A DNA stretch of 64,000 nucleotides from Sinomonas albida (GTDB lineage: Bacteria; Actinomycetota; Actinomycetes; Actinomycetales; Micrococcaceae): the NCBI RefSeq assembly GCF_004919045.1, contig NZ_SWDW01000001.1:62001-126000 (forward strand), in the 5' to 3' direction. A program made the position numbers and the translations under genes. Of this stretch, positions 37,769 through 47,848 are shown in pieces. Numbering within the stretch: position 1 is the stretch's first letter; each line of letters opens with the position of its first letter. Below the pieces are notes generated by a model, which saw nothing but the letters and a program-made list of their open reading frames with translations, was not told the DNA's origin and did not search any database.

Positions 37769-38146
37769 GTGCCCACAGGCAAGGTCAAGTTCTTCGACAA
37801 GGCGAAAGGCTTCGGGTTCATCGCCGGCGACGACGGCCACGAGGTCTTCCTGCCGGGCAGCGCGGTGCCCGCCGATGCCGGGGAGATCAGGACCGGAACC
37901 CGGCTCGAGTACGGCGTCGCCGAGGGCAAGCGCGGCCCGCAGGCCCTGAGCGTCCGGGTGCTCGAGAAGATCCCGTCCGTCGCCCGCGCCAAGCGCATGC
38001 CCGCGCGCGAGCTCGCCCCGATTGTGCAGGACCTCGTGAGCGTCCTGGACAACCTGTCGGGCCAGCTCTCGAAGGGCACCTACCCCGAGAAGGGCTCCGT
38101 GGTCGCGGCCGCCCTCCGCCGCGTCGCGGATCAGCTCGACGCCTGA
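37769..38146 (+). CDS. cold-shock domain protein with C-terminal extension
   Basis: The 125-residue product starts with a cold-shock RNA/ssDNA-binding barrel of about 65 residues (TGKVKFFDKAKGFGFIAGDD with RNP1-like KGFGFI, then VFLPGSAV). A helical extension of about 55 residues follows, as in mycobacterial CspB-type proteins (ELAPIVQDLVSVLDNLSGQL). GTG 37769 is the only start that places the domain correctly. The next gene starts two bases later, so the two are cotranscribed. Confidence 0.9.
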   Translation: MPTGKVKFFDKAKGFGFIAGDDGHEVFLPGSAVPADAGEIRTGTRLEYGVAEGKRGPQALSVRVLEKIPSVARAKRMPARELAPIVQDLVSVLDNLSGQLSKGTYPEKGSVVAAALRRVADQLDA

Positions 38147-38147
38147 C

Positions 38148-38696
38148 ATGGCTGACGACGTGACTCCCGCACCCTCCGCGAAGCCCGAGCGGGCAAGGCC
38201 CGAGCGCCGAGCCGGCGTGCCCGCGTGGCGCGTCGGCAAGCCGGACGCGTTCCTCGCCGGCTCCGTCGACTTCGCCCGGGCGGCGCTCGTCGACGCCGTC
38301 GACCCGGTCCAGGTCGGCCGGCACCTTGCCGCCAAGAGCGAGGGCGAACGGCTCGTCACGCACCTCTTCGAGAGCCTCCGCCCCGGGTACCGGGGCTGGC
38401 GGTGGTACGTCACGCTCGCGCGCGTTTCCCGCTCGAAGTCGCCGACCGTGAGCGAGCTGGGCATCCTGCCGAGCGAGGACTCTGTCCTCGCTCCCGAGTG
38501 GGTGCCGTGGTCCGAGCGCATCCGCCCCGAGGACAGCGACGCGTCCGCAGCCACGCCGGAACGCGAGACGGACGACGACGCCGCTGCCGCCGGCGAGGCG
38601 GCTGACGGCGACGCTGCCGCGGACGAGGCGGGGGACGATGTCGACGTCGAGGCCGAGGCCGCAGGCGTCACGGACATCGACGACGAGCTCGACTGA
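38148..38696 (+). CDS. DUF3027 domain protein
   Basis: This 182-residue actinobacterial protein has a DUF3027 domain (GEERLVTHLFESL-like region near 62-75, and RPGYRGWRWYVTLARVSRSK near 78-97). A strongly acidic Asp/Glu/Ala tail of about 60 residues ends it. The domain has no known function. Its tight linkage to a cold-shock protein suggests an RNA-related role, which is inference. No membrane segment is present. Confidence 0.83.
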   Translation: MADDVTPAPSAKPERARPERRAGVPAWRVGKPDAFLAGSVDFARAALVDAVDPVQVGRHLAAKSEGERLVTHLFESLRPGYRGWRWYVTLARVSRSKSPTVSELGILPSEDSVLAPEWVPWSERIRPEDSDASAATPERETDDDAAAAGEAADGDAAADEAGDDVDVEAEAAGVTDIDDELD

Positions 38697-38766
38697 CGGA
38701 CCATTCGACAGACGGTCCACGCGACAGACCGGACCAGTACCGGCTCTGCCGGTCGCCTTCCCTTAA

Positions 38767-38820
38767 ACGTTCGGGGCCGGCTCCCGCGGGTTGTGACCCG
38801 AGGGAGCCGGCCCCGAACGT
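38767..38820. terminator. bidirectional terminator between DUF3027 gene and serC
   Basis: ACGTTCGGGGCCGGCTCCC (38767-38785) and its exact reverse complement (38802-38820) form a 19-bp stem, with an inner CGGGT/ACCCG extension. It serves the convergent genes ending at 38696 (+) and 38840 (-). Confidence 0.85.
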
Positions 38821-38839
38821 ATCAGGTGTCGGCGCGGGC

Positions 38840-40895
<2,056 letters not shown>

Positions 40896-40925
40896 AGCCT
40901 GCGGCGCCCACCGCCTTCCCGGCAG

Positions 40926-40967
40926 CAAGCACCCCGGCAACAAGCACCCCGGCGACAAGCACACAGG
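40926..40967 (+). repeat. 15-bp tandem repeat after ideR
   Basis: CAAGCACCCCGGCAA (40926-40940) recurs at 40941 with one change and partly at 40956. It lies between ideR and the c-di-AMP riboswitch and may be a remnant of the same kind of 3'-end repeat expansion seen elsewhere. Confidence 0.7.
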
Positions 40968-40990
40968 AACGAACATCGCGTTCGCACAAA

Positions 40991-41007
40991 TATCCACTCC
41001 ATGGATA
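40991..41007. promoter_or_regulatory. 6-bp inverted repeat (candidate operator)
   Basis: TATCCA (40991-40996) and TGGATA (41002-41007) surround five bases. It is in the 597-bp gap after ideR. A role is not known. Apart from this repeat, the 15-bp repeats and the riboswitch, I see no gene in this gap. Confidence 0.3.
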
Positions 41008-41232
41008 AACCGAGAGCGCAGTCAGGTGTGACGGACCTCTCAATAATGGTCACGAGATGGTCACGGCCTGGTTTCTGGTGACGCGGCAATGCAACCCGTG
41101 GCAACCGATACCTTCGGGCTCGGATTGGGCCACAAGACCCCAAAGTCGGCGGAATCCCGGTGATTCAGGCCCCCTTCGGGAATCCGCTGTGTCCCGCCCG
41201 TGACTGTCTGAGATCTCCCTGTGATCCGAATG

Positions 41233-41261
41233 TGACTTTTGCTGCGGGGTCGGGTACGCTC
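41233..41261 (+). promoter_or_regulatory. candidate promoter for the c-di-AMP riboswitch transcript
   Basis: GTGACT (41233-41238), 17 bp, and TACGCT (41256-41261) form an actinobacterial-like promoter. It would start a transcript about 50 bases before the riboswitch aptamer. Confidence 0.35.
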
Positions 41262-41309
41262 GTTCCTGTTCCAACTCCAACCAAGTTGAAACATTCGGAC
41301 GGATTGCCT

Positions 41310-41488
41310 AGCTCTGCCGCCGTCCGGAATCCGTTCGCACAACCGTCTGGCAGGGGCGGGGGAACCACTTTTGGCCGGCCCTCACCAGGGAAGGCCTTGG
41401 GGTAAAGCAGCCCGGTGCTTGCACCGGGAGGCCGGATACTTCCAGTCCGAACCCGACAGCTCACCTCGCAGGCATTGGGAGAGGCTAA
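41310..41488 (+). ncRNA. cyclic di-AMP (ydaO/yuaA-type) riboswitch
   Basis: The conserved elements of the class are present in order: GGCAGGGGCGGGGGAACC (41350-41367), CCTTGGGGTAAAGC near 41395-41408, a GC helix, and CCGAACCCGACAGCTCACC (41447-41465) with CGCAGGC and GAGAGG after it. In actinobacteria these switches precede cell-wall hydrolases (Rpf, NlpC/P60), as here. High c-di-AMP normally turns expression off. The helix near 41410-41428 is a peripheral stem. The next start codon is a GTG at 41493. Confidence 0.92.
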
Positions 41489-41492
41489 CTCT

Positions 41493-41783
41493 GTGTCGTC
41501 ACGCAATGTCATTGCGCGTCACCGGGCCGCGCCGGTCCGCAGCATTCCCGTCAGGGGTGCTGTGAAGGCCGCGTCGGGTAACGCGGACAGCGCCAGTCGT
41601 CAGGCTGGCGTCATTGCTGCTGGTATGCATCTGACCGTCATGTCGGGCTCGCCCGTCGTGATCGACGATGCACAGCGCAAGGCCGCGATCCTCTCCGACG
41701 CACTCCGCGCCCCGCGCGCGGACGCGTCAAAGAAGGCGTACTCGCCCCACAAGGCAAGCTCCGCCTTCTGTACGCTCCGCTGA
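41493..41783 (+). pseudogene. truncated NlpC/P60-leader ORF directly behind the c-di-AMP riboswitch
   Basis: GTG 41493 opens a 96-residue frame whose first half resembles the leader of the next protein. ARHRA and SRQAGVIAAG here correspond to ARHRA and GRQAAVIAAA in the gene at 41884, with the same spacing of about 30 residues. The second half (VIDDAQRKAAILSDALRAP) is unlike the NlpC/P60 domain, and the predicted secretion segment is weak (Met, His, Ser interruptions). It looks like a degenerate partial duplicate, or a short leader gene. It could still be translated. Confidence 0.5.
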
Positions 41784-41883
41784 CCCCCTGATCGAGAGGA
41801 TCACGGCTTCCCCCAGTGGCCGTGCCCTCATCCGCGTGCCGAGACCCATGGCGCGCGGGAGACGAAAGAGAGATACGCCCCAG

Positions 41884-42627
41884 ATGTCCACTCGCGCTGG
41901 AATCGCTCGGCACCGCGCCGAGAACACTTCCTCCATCGCCGTGATCGCGAAGGCGGTGACGGAGAACGCCGGCGGCATGGGTCGCCAGGCTGCCGTCATC
42001 GCAGCAGCGTCCGGCCTTGTCCTCACCAGCGGTGTTGCTGCCAACGCCGCTGAAGCTCCTACGCAGCGTGAGGCTTCCGCTCCGACCGCCCTTGAGGTCC
42101 AGACGGCTGTCGACGCCAACGTCGCCGCCGATGCCGGTGCCCAGGTGAGCTTCGAGCGTCCCGCCGTCGGCTCCACCGCTGCTCCGGCGCCTGTCGCCGC
42201 ACCGGCTCCGGTTGCGCAGACGGTTCAGACCGCCGCCACCACGACGAACGCCGTCGCGCAGACCGCTACCGCCGCCACGAAGCCTGTCGCTTCGTCGGGC
42301 ATGGGTGCCGCGATCGCCGCCGCCGCGTACGCACAGCTCGGTGTCCACCAGGACTGCACGGCCCTCGTGACCAACGCCCTCGCCGCGGTCGGCATCTACT
42401 ACCACGGCTGGCCGGCCGGCTACCTCTCGCTCGGCCGCACGGTGAGCGCCGCCGAGGCTCAGCCCGGTGACCTCGCCTACTACCAGAACGGTGGCATGGG
42501 CATGGCCCACATCGCTGTCTACGTCGGCAACGGCATGGCCGTGCACGGCGGCTGGAACGGCAACTCGACGTCGCTCTACAGCGTGAACGTCGGCTCCGGC
42601 CCGGTCTTCATCCGCGTCGGCGGCTGA
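41884..42627 (+). CDS. secreted NlpC/P60-family peptidoglycan hydrolase
   Basis: The 247-residue product has a long signal peptide (about 58 residues, ending LVLTSGVAANAAEA), a linker rich in Ala/Pro/Val, and a C-terminal NlpC/P60-like cysteine peptidase domain. The catalytic Cys158 is in HQDCTALVTNAL and His209 in MAHIAVYVGNGMAVHGG. These enzymes cut within peptidoglycan stem peptides. ATG 41884 follows a GAAAGAGAG ribosome binding site. It is the second gene after the c-di-AMP riboswitch. Domain length (about 105 residues) is normal. Confidence 0.88.
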   Translation: MSTRAGIARHRAENTSSIAVIAKAVTENAGGMGRQAAVIAAASGLVLTSGVAANAAEAPTQREASAPTALEVQTAVDANVAADAGAQVSFERPAVGSTAAPAPVAAPAPVAQTVQTAATTTNAVAQTATAATKPVASSGMGAAIAAAAYAQLGVHQDCTALVTNALAAVGIYYHGWPAGYLSLGRTVSAAEAQPGDLAYYQNGGMGMAHIAVYVGNGMAVHGGWNGNSTSLYSVNVGSGPVFIRVGG

Positions 42628-42640
42628 TCACCACAGCTCA

Positions 42641-42685
42641 GACAGGACGCCCCTCCCGCTTGCGGGAGGGGCGTCCTGTCGTTTT
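42641..42685 (+). terminator. intrinsic terminator after the NlpC/P60 gene
   Basis: GACAGGACGCCCCTCCCGC (42641-42659), a TT loop and the exact reverse complement (42662-42680) form a 19-bp stem, followed by GTTTT. The 303-bp gap to the next gene (42628-42930) otherwise holds only a candidate -10 (TACTCT, about 42846) and no evident gene. Confidence 0.92.
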
Positions 42686-42930
42686 GGGGCTGGTGAGCGT
42701 GCGGAGGTGGAGCGCAGCCCGAACCGGCCACGAGCGCCCGGCTCGGGCGGGAACGGCCCGCGCCGGAGGTGTCTGCGGCGTGAACAATCGCCTACACGTT
42801 GCGCCGTGGCGCGGCGTCCGTTCGGTTAACTGCAAATTCGTTCAGTACTCTAGGAGAGTCGATCAGCCCGGCCAAGCACAGGGCAGCCGGCCCTGCGCCC
42901 CTGACCGGGTACGGCCGAAGAGGAACGCGC

Positions 42931-43431
42931 ATGCGCACACTCGTCTTGAATGCCGGATACGAACCACTGGCGGTAGTCAGCTTCCGCCGGGCGCTCGTCC
43001 TTGTCCTCGCCGGGAAGGCGAGCATCGTGGCCGAAGACGGCGATCCAGTCGTCGGTCCCCGCGATGTCCTGGGGCGCCCGTCCGTCATCCTGCTCAACCG
43101 GTACATCAGACCCCGCCGTACGCACGCGGCGACCGTCAGCAGACGGGGCGTGCTGCGGAGGGACGGGCATCAGTGCGCGTACTGCGGCAAGACCGCGCAC
43201 ACGATCGACCACGTCCTCCCCAAGTCCCGCGGTGGTGCGGACAGCTGGGAGAATCTGGTCGCGTGCTGCCTCCGGTGCAACAATGTCAAGGGCGATCAGA
43301 CTCCTGGGGAGATGGGGTGGAAGCTCCGTTTCACTCCGCAGGCCCCGGTCGGGACCGTGTGGCAGATCAAGGAGCTTGAGAAGCCCGTGGACCAGTGGAG
43401 CCCGTTCCTCGCGCCGGAGTCGGCCGCCTGA
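42931..43431 (+). CDS. HNH endonuclease family protein
   Basis: This 166-residue protein has an N-terminal domain (RTLVLNAGYEPLAVVSFRRA) and a C-terminal HNH zinc-finger nuclease module. The module shows CAYCGKTAHTIDHVLPKSRGG and ENLVACCLRCNNVKGD, with Cys pairs for zinc and the catalytic His of TIDH. The arrangement is common in actinobacterial HNH proteins of unknown substrate. GAAGAGGAA precedes ATG 42931. The next gene overlaps its end. Confidence 0.87.
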   Translation: MRTLVLNAGYEPLAVVSFRRALVLVLAGKASIVAEDGDPVVGPRDVLGRPSVILLNRYIRPRRTHAATVSRRGVLRRDGHQCAYCGKTAHTIDHVLPKSRGGADSWENLVACCLRCNNVKGDQTPGEMGWKLRFTPQAPVGTVWQIKELEKPVDQWSPFLAPESAA

Positions 43432-44435
43432 AACGCGACACGCCCGAGTTCGGGGGTGCCGGGCTCGCCTTCGATGCAGTCGTGCTCTCCGGCGGACGGT
43501 CGAGCCGCCTTGGCGGCTATCCCAAGCCCAGTCTCGTGTTCGAAGGTGCCACCCTCCTCGAGCGCGCCCTCGGTGCGGCGCACGCGGCACGGCGCGCCGT
43601 CGTCGTCGGCCCTGAGGTCGAGGCGGCGGCGAGCGGGCCGCGCCAAGTGGTATTCACGCTTGAGGAACCGCGCTTCTCGGGTCCGCTTGCGGCGCTCGGC
43701 GCCGGTCTGGCGGCGCTCGGGGAGCCCCATGGTGCGCCGCACTGGGTAGCCGTGCTCGCCGCCGATCTTCCGCGCGCGGACGCGGCGCTCGGCCCGCTGC
43801 TCTCGGCGGCCGCCGCGGGCGCGGACGCCGACGCCGTGCTCGCTGAGGATGAGGGTGGACGCTGGCAGCCTCTCCTCGGGCTCTACCGGAGGGGCCCGCT
43901 CGAGCGCGCCGTCGCCGCCTTGGCAGACGATGGCGGCCTCGCCGACCGCCCGCTCAAGCACCTCGTTGCTAGGCTGGCTGTGCAGCCCTTGCGCCTGCCT
44001 CCCGGCCTGACGGACGACGTCGACACGTGGCCGGCGGCCGAGCGCTGGGGCATTCGCCGCCCGGATGGCCCGGGTGCGCCGAGCGAAGCGGAGGAGCCAA
44101 CGATGTCTGATACAGCGCCCGGCGCGGATCGAGGCACTCCGCCGGCCGGCGACGACAAGGACGAGATCCTTCGCGCGTGGTGCGCCGAACTCATCGAGGC
44201 TCTCGAGCTCGACGGGCTCGAGGTGGACATCGACGCCGTCCTGGGGCTCGCAGGGGTCGCGGCGCACGCCGTCGTCCGTCCGGCCGCCCCGCTCACGACG
44301 TTCCTCGCCGCCTACGCCGCGGGCGTTGCCGCTGGCAGCGGGCAGGCGGGGGAGAAGGCCGCCATGGACTCCGCGATTGGCGCGGCCCGCCGGCTTGCGA
44401 AGGCGCGCGCCGAGCAGGCCGGGACCGAGGAATGA
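43395..44435 (+). CDS. mobA: MobA-like molybdenum cofactor nucleotidyltransferase fused to DUF6457
   Basis: Residues from about 26 form a nucleotidyltransferase domain of MobA type (AVVLSGGRSSRLGGYPKPSL with GTP-binding glycines, then AADLPRADAAL near 130). It attaches GMP or CMP to molybdopterin. After a Pro/Glu linker, residues about 258-346 form a DUF6457 domain (EILRAWCAELIEALEL, PLTTFLAAYAAGVAAG). An ATG at 44103 with a GAGGAG upstream could start the second domain alone. The start GTG 43395 overlaps the HNH gene by 37 bases and is not certain. Molybdenum genes moeA, fdhF and fdhD follow. Confidence 0.85.
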   Translation: MEPVPRAGVGRLKRDTPEFGGAGLAFDAVVLSGGRSSRLGGYPKPSLVFEGATLLERALGAAHAARRAVVVGPEVEAAASGPRQVVFTLEEPRFSGPLAALGAGLAALGEPHGAPHWVAVLAADLPRADAALGPLLSAAAAGADADAVLAEDEGGRWQPLLGLYRRGPLERAVAALADDGGLADRPLKHLVARLAVQPLRLPPGLTDDVDTWPAAERWGIRRPDGPGAPSEAEEPTMSDTAPGADRGTPPAGDDKDEILRAWCAELIEALELDGLEVDIDAVLGLAGVAAHAVVRPAAPLTTFLAAYAAGVAAGSGQAGEKAAMDSAIGAARRLAKARAEQAGTEE

Positions 44436-45772
44436 CCGAAGGCGCCGCGAGCGCGCCGCACTCCCTGCACCTTTCCTGGTCGGAGGCCCGAGCTGCGGCG
44501 GCCGCTGCAGGCGGGCACATCCCTCCGGCCCAGGTCCCGCTCGCGCGCTGCGGGGGCCGGACGCTCTCAGAGGACCTCGGGGCGCTCACCGCAATGCCGC
44601 ACTATTCCTCGTCCGCGATGGACGGCTGGGCCGTGTCCGGGAGCGGTCCATGGATTCTCGTCGACGCGGGGGAGCCGCTCTCGGCCCACCAGGCCAGTCC
44701 GATCGTCACGGGCGGCGCCCTGCCCCGAGGGGCGCGCTCGGTGCTGCGGCGTGAGCACGGCGAGATCGCTCCGGACGAGGACGGGCTGCCGCACCTTCGG
44801 CTGAGCGCCGCCGCACCGCCCGGCGCGCCGTCCGGCGGGGCCGACATCCGTCCCGCGGGGGAGGAGGCCCAGCCCGGCGATGTCCTCCTCGCGGCGGGGA
44901 CCGAGCTCGGGCCCGCGCAGCTCGCTCTCGCGGCGCTCGCTGGCTACGACGAGCTCCCCGTGGAGGGGCGGCCCCTGGTCCGGGTGGTTCGGACGGGAGG
45001 CGAGGTCGTCGAGTCCGGCGCGCCCGCGCCCGGGCAGGTGCGCGACGTGTTCAGCTTCCTCGTCCCCCCGCTTGTGGCGGCCTTCGGAGGCATCCTCGTG
45101 GGGCAGCGCAAGATCGGCGACGACGGCACGGAGTGGCGTGCAGCGCTCGCCGACGACGCGACAGCGGACGACGGCGCCGCTTCCGTGAGCGCCGAGGGAC
45201 CTGCGGACGTCGTGATCACCACGGGCGGCACCGGCCGCGGGGAGTCCGACCACCTGCGCACAATCGTCGAAGAGCTCGGCGGGCGTTTCGTGGTGGATGG
45301 CGTGTCGATGCGGCCCGGGCATCCCACCGTGCTCGCCGAGCTGCCCGACGGGCGGTTCTTCGTCGGGCTGCCCGGCAATCCGCTCGCCGCCATCATGGGG
45401 TTCCTCGCGGTGGGCGAGCCCCTGCTCGCGGCGATGTCTGGGCGCGAGCCGCTTACCGCCGTCGAGCTTCCCTCGGGTGCGGTGTTCGAGCCGGAGCTCA
45501 AGCGCACGCGGCTCGTGCCGTTCCGGCGCGTCTACGGGATGGCGTCCCCCGCGGGCGCGAGCGGCTCGGGGATGCTCCGTGGCCTCGCGCGGGCGGACGG
45601 GATCATGGTCGTGCCGCCGCACGGGGTTCAGCTCGGGGACCCGATCGAGGCATTCCCCCTGCCGTGGGGCCGGCCGCTCAGCGAGCCGACCAAGACCAAG
45701 CCGGGGTCGAAGCCCAAGCGCCGCTCCGTAGGCTCGAAGGAGCCCGTGGACTGGAGCGGCCTCGACGCGTAG
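44432..45772 (+). CDS. moeA: molybdopterin molybdotransferase MoeA
   Basis: MoeA inserts molybdate into adenylated molybdopterin. The 446-residue product shows the family opening MPHYSSSAMDGWAVSG near residue 52, the ligase domain DVVITTGGTGRGESDHLRTIVEELGG near 255, and GLPGNPLAAIMGFLAVGEPLL near 310. A Pro/Gly/Ala-rich stretch near 125-150 and a basic tail are less conserved. ATG 44432 overlaps the mobA stop (ATGA), indicating translational coupling. Confidence 0.92.
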   Translation: MTEGAASAPHSLHLSWSEARAAAAAAGGHIPPAQVPLARCGGRTLSEDLGALTAMPHYSSSAMDGWAVSGSGPWILVDAGEPLSAHQASPIVTGGALPRGARSVLRREHGEIAPDEDGLPHLRLSAAAPPGAPSGGADIRPAGEEAQPGDVLLAAGTELGPAQLALAALAGYDELPVEGRPLVRVVRTGGEVVESGAPAPGQVRDVFSFLVPPLVAAFGGILVGQRKIGDDGTEWRAALADDATADDGAASVSAEGPADVVITTGGTGRGESDHLRTIVEELGGRFVVDGVSMRPGHPTVLAELPDGRFFVGLPGNPLAAIMGFLAVGEPLLAAMSGREPLTAVELPSGAVFEPELKRTRLVPFRRVYGMASPAGASGSGMLRGLARADGIMVVPPHGVQLGDPIEAFPLPWGRPLSEPTKTKPGSKPKRRSVGSKEPVDWSGLDA

Positions 45773-45777
45773 GGCGG

Positions 45778-45954
45778 CTAGGTCCGCTTACCCCGCCGCG
45801 GGAATTCTTGGGTCATGAGGACCACCAAGACGCCGGCCAACCCGGCCAGGAAACCTTCCACGAACCCAACGGTGCGCCACAGAAGGCTGAACAGTCCGAA
45901 CCCCACGACGAAGACGGCCCAGTTGAATCTCCGCTTGCCGGTCATGAAGGCCAT
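45778..45954 (-). CDS. small hypothetical membrane protein
   Basis: This 58-residue protein has a hydrophobic stretch (WAVFVVGFGLFSLLWRTVGF and VEGFLAGLAGVLVVLMTQ), likely one or two helices, and a basic C-terminus. ATG 45954 is chosen over the in-frame ATG 45945; neither has a clear ribosome binding site. It is convergent with moeA, with five bases between stops. Its function is unknown. Confidence 0.5.
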   Translation of the reverse strand: MAFMTGKRRFNWAVFVVGFGLFSLLWRTVGFVEGFLAGLAGVLVVLMTQEFPRRGKRT

Positions 45955-46153
45955 GGTAGGGGCCCGGTTGGACACTGAGGCCAGCGGCATCGCTCGCCCT
46001 CGGTGGTGGCCCGAGACCGAAAGTGCTCCTGACCGGCTCAGCATGCCTTGAAGGGAATCGGGCGGCGGTGTCGGATTGGGGCAGACGCGTTCGTTGCATG
46101 GGTGAGCGGCCGACCGAAAGTGGGCGTCCCCCAAACCGAAGGAGATGATCTCG

Positions 46154-46477
46154 ATGCAGTACCTGGTTTCCGTGATCAACAACAGTACCGACCTCGCCAC
46201 CGACGCCGAGCAGGCGGCCATCGACGTCTTCAACGACCGGCTCATTGCGGACGGCTACTGGGTCTTCGCCGGCGGACTCGGCGGCCCGGACTCGTCCACG
46301 GTCCTCGACAACAGAGGCGAGACTCCCGTGGTCACCGATGGGCCGTTCGTGGAGACGAAGGAGTACATCGTCGGCTTCTGGATCCTCGAGGCGCCCGACC
46401 TCGACGTGGCCCTCAAGTTGGCCGCCGAAGGCTCCAAGGCGTGCAACCGCAAGGTCGAGGTGCGTCCGTTCCTGTGA
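46154..46477 (+). CDS. YCII-related DGPF-domain protein, partner of ECF42 sigma factor
   Basis: This 107-residue protein is a YCII-like fold with the DGPF motif (VTDGPFVETKEYIVGFWIL near residue 60), which is typical of DGPF proteins encoded next to ECF42 sigma factors. It is small and cytoplasmic with no signal. GGAG lies nine bases before ATG 46154, which is why the in-frame ATG 46145 was rejected. Its function is not known. Confidence 0.88.
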   Translation: MQYLVSVINNSTDLATDAEQAAIDVFNDRLIADGYWVFAGGLGGPDSSTVLDNRGETPVVTDGPFVETKEYIVGFWILEAPDLDVALKLAAEGSKACNRKVEVRPFL

Positions 46478-46491
46478 ACGCCGGAGGTCCC

Positions 46492-47733
46492 GTGAAGGCG
46501 GGAGACGTTGCGGACGCGATCACCCGGGCCCACCAAGGAGAGTGGGCCCGGGTGGTCGCCTCACTGACGAGGCGCTTCGGCGACCTCGACATCGCCGAAG
46601 AGGCAGCGGCCGAGGCGTTCGCGGCCGCCGTCGAGCGGTGGCCTGCCGACGGCGTGCCGCCCAGCCCCGGCGCGTGGCTGACGACGACGGCCAATCGCAA
46701 GGCCATCGACCGAATCCGCCGGGAGGGGAAGCGCGACGGCAAGCAGAGAGAGGCCCTGATGTTGTACGACGACGACCCTCCTGAGCCGCGGGGTGCGATC
46801 GAGGACGAGCGGCTCCGGCTGATCTTCACATGCTGCCACCCGGCCCTCTCGATGGAGGCTCGCGTGGCGCTGACGCTGCGGATGGTGGGCGGTCTGACAG
46901 TGCCCGAGATCGCCCGAGCCTTCCTCGTGGGGGAGGACGCCTTGGCGCGCCGGATCACCCGCGCGAAGGCGAAGATCAAGACCGCAGGCATCCCCTACAG
47001 GGTGCCCTCGGCAGGGGACCTGCGTCCCCGCGTGGCCGGGGTACTCGAGGTGCTCTTCCTCGTCTTCAACGAGGGCTATCTCGCGACTGGCCCGGGCACC
47101 GACCCAGTGCGCCGCGACCTCGCCGCGGAGGCGATCCGGCTGACGCGCCTCATCCGCGGCCTGATGCCGGACGACGGGGAGGTGGCAGGGCTCTTGGCCC
47201 TCATGCTGCTGATTGAGGCACGCCAAGCCGCTCGCGTGACGGCTGGCGGCGATCTGGTCCCGCTCGGCGAGCAGGACCGCGGCGCGTGGGACACGGCGCT
47301 GATCGCCGAGGGCCATCGCCTGGTGCGCGAGCGGCTGACGTCCGGAGTGGGTCCGGGCCGGTACCAGCTCCTCGCCGCGATCAATGCCGTGCACACGTCC
47401 GCAGCGGACGTCCGGGACACCGACTGGTCGCAGATCGTGGCCCTCTACGATCAGCTCGTCCGTCTCGACCCCTCGCCCGTCGTCGCGCTCAACCGGGCCG
47501 TCGCGGTCGCCGAGCTCGACGGCCCGGAGGTGGGGCTCGCCGTCGTCGACCGCCTCGGCGACGCGCTGGCCGGTTATCGCGAGTATCACGCGACCCGCGC
47601 CGACCTCCTGCGCCGGCTCGGCAGGATCGGGGAGGCGCGGGCCGCCTACGGCAGAGCCATCGAGGTGCCCGGCAACGCGGCGGAAACCGCCTACCTGACG
47701 CAACGTCGAGACCAGCTCGCGTCACCCACCTGA
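46492..47733 (+). CDS. ECF42-type RNA polymerase sigma factor with C-terminal TPR-like DUF6596 region
   Basis: The first 180 residues hold the sigma-2 and sigma-4 regions (GDLDIAEEAAAEAFAAAVERW and TVPEIARAFLVGEDALARRITRAK). The remaining 230 residues are the DUF6596/TPR-like extension found in ECF42 (VLFLVFNEGYLAT, VALNRAVAVAELDGPE). The extension influences the activity of these sigma factors in published work on ECF42. GTG 46492 has GGAGG four bases upstream. GTG 46474, overlapping the YCII stop, is an alternative. No anti-sigma gene is nearby. It was found beside molybdenum genes. Confidence 0.9.
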   Translation: MKAGDVADAITRAHQGEWARVVASLTRRFGDLDIAEEAAAEAFAAAVERWPADGVPPSPGAWLTTTANRKAIDRIRREGKRDGKQREALMLYDDDPPEPRGAIEDERLRLIFTCCHPALSMEARVALTLRMVGGLTVPEIARAFLVGEDALARRITRAKAKIKTAGIPYRVPSAGDLRPRVAGVLEVLFLVFNEGYLATGPGTDPVRRDLAAEAIRLTRLIRGLMPDDGEVAGLLALMLLIEARQAARVTAGGDLVPLGEQDRGAWDTALIAEGHRLVRERLTSGVGPGRYQLLAAINAVHTSAADVRDTDWSQIVALYDQLVRLDPSPVVALNRAVAVAELDGPEVGLAVVDRLGDALAGYREYHATRADLLRRLGRIGEARAAYGRAIEVPGNAAETAYLTQRRDQLASPT

Positions 47734-47848
47734 CGAGAAGTCCGATCAGAGCGGCCCGGCGATCTCGGTGAGCGCGGAGTATGCCGTTGTGGCGCCGCTG
47801 TGGTCAGTCGAGGTGCATTCACCGCCGCAACAGGGGCAGGATGGAGCC

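Noticed and set aside
40969-40983. LexA (SOS) box CGAAC...GTTCG after ideR
   Set aside because: The arms are separated by five bases rather than the four of the actinobacterial consensus, and no SOS gene follows.
46048-46491. Upstream extension of the sigma factor frame
   Set aside because: It overlaps the YCII gene in another frame. The sigma-2 region begins at about 46500.
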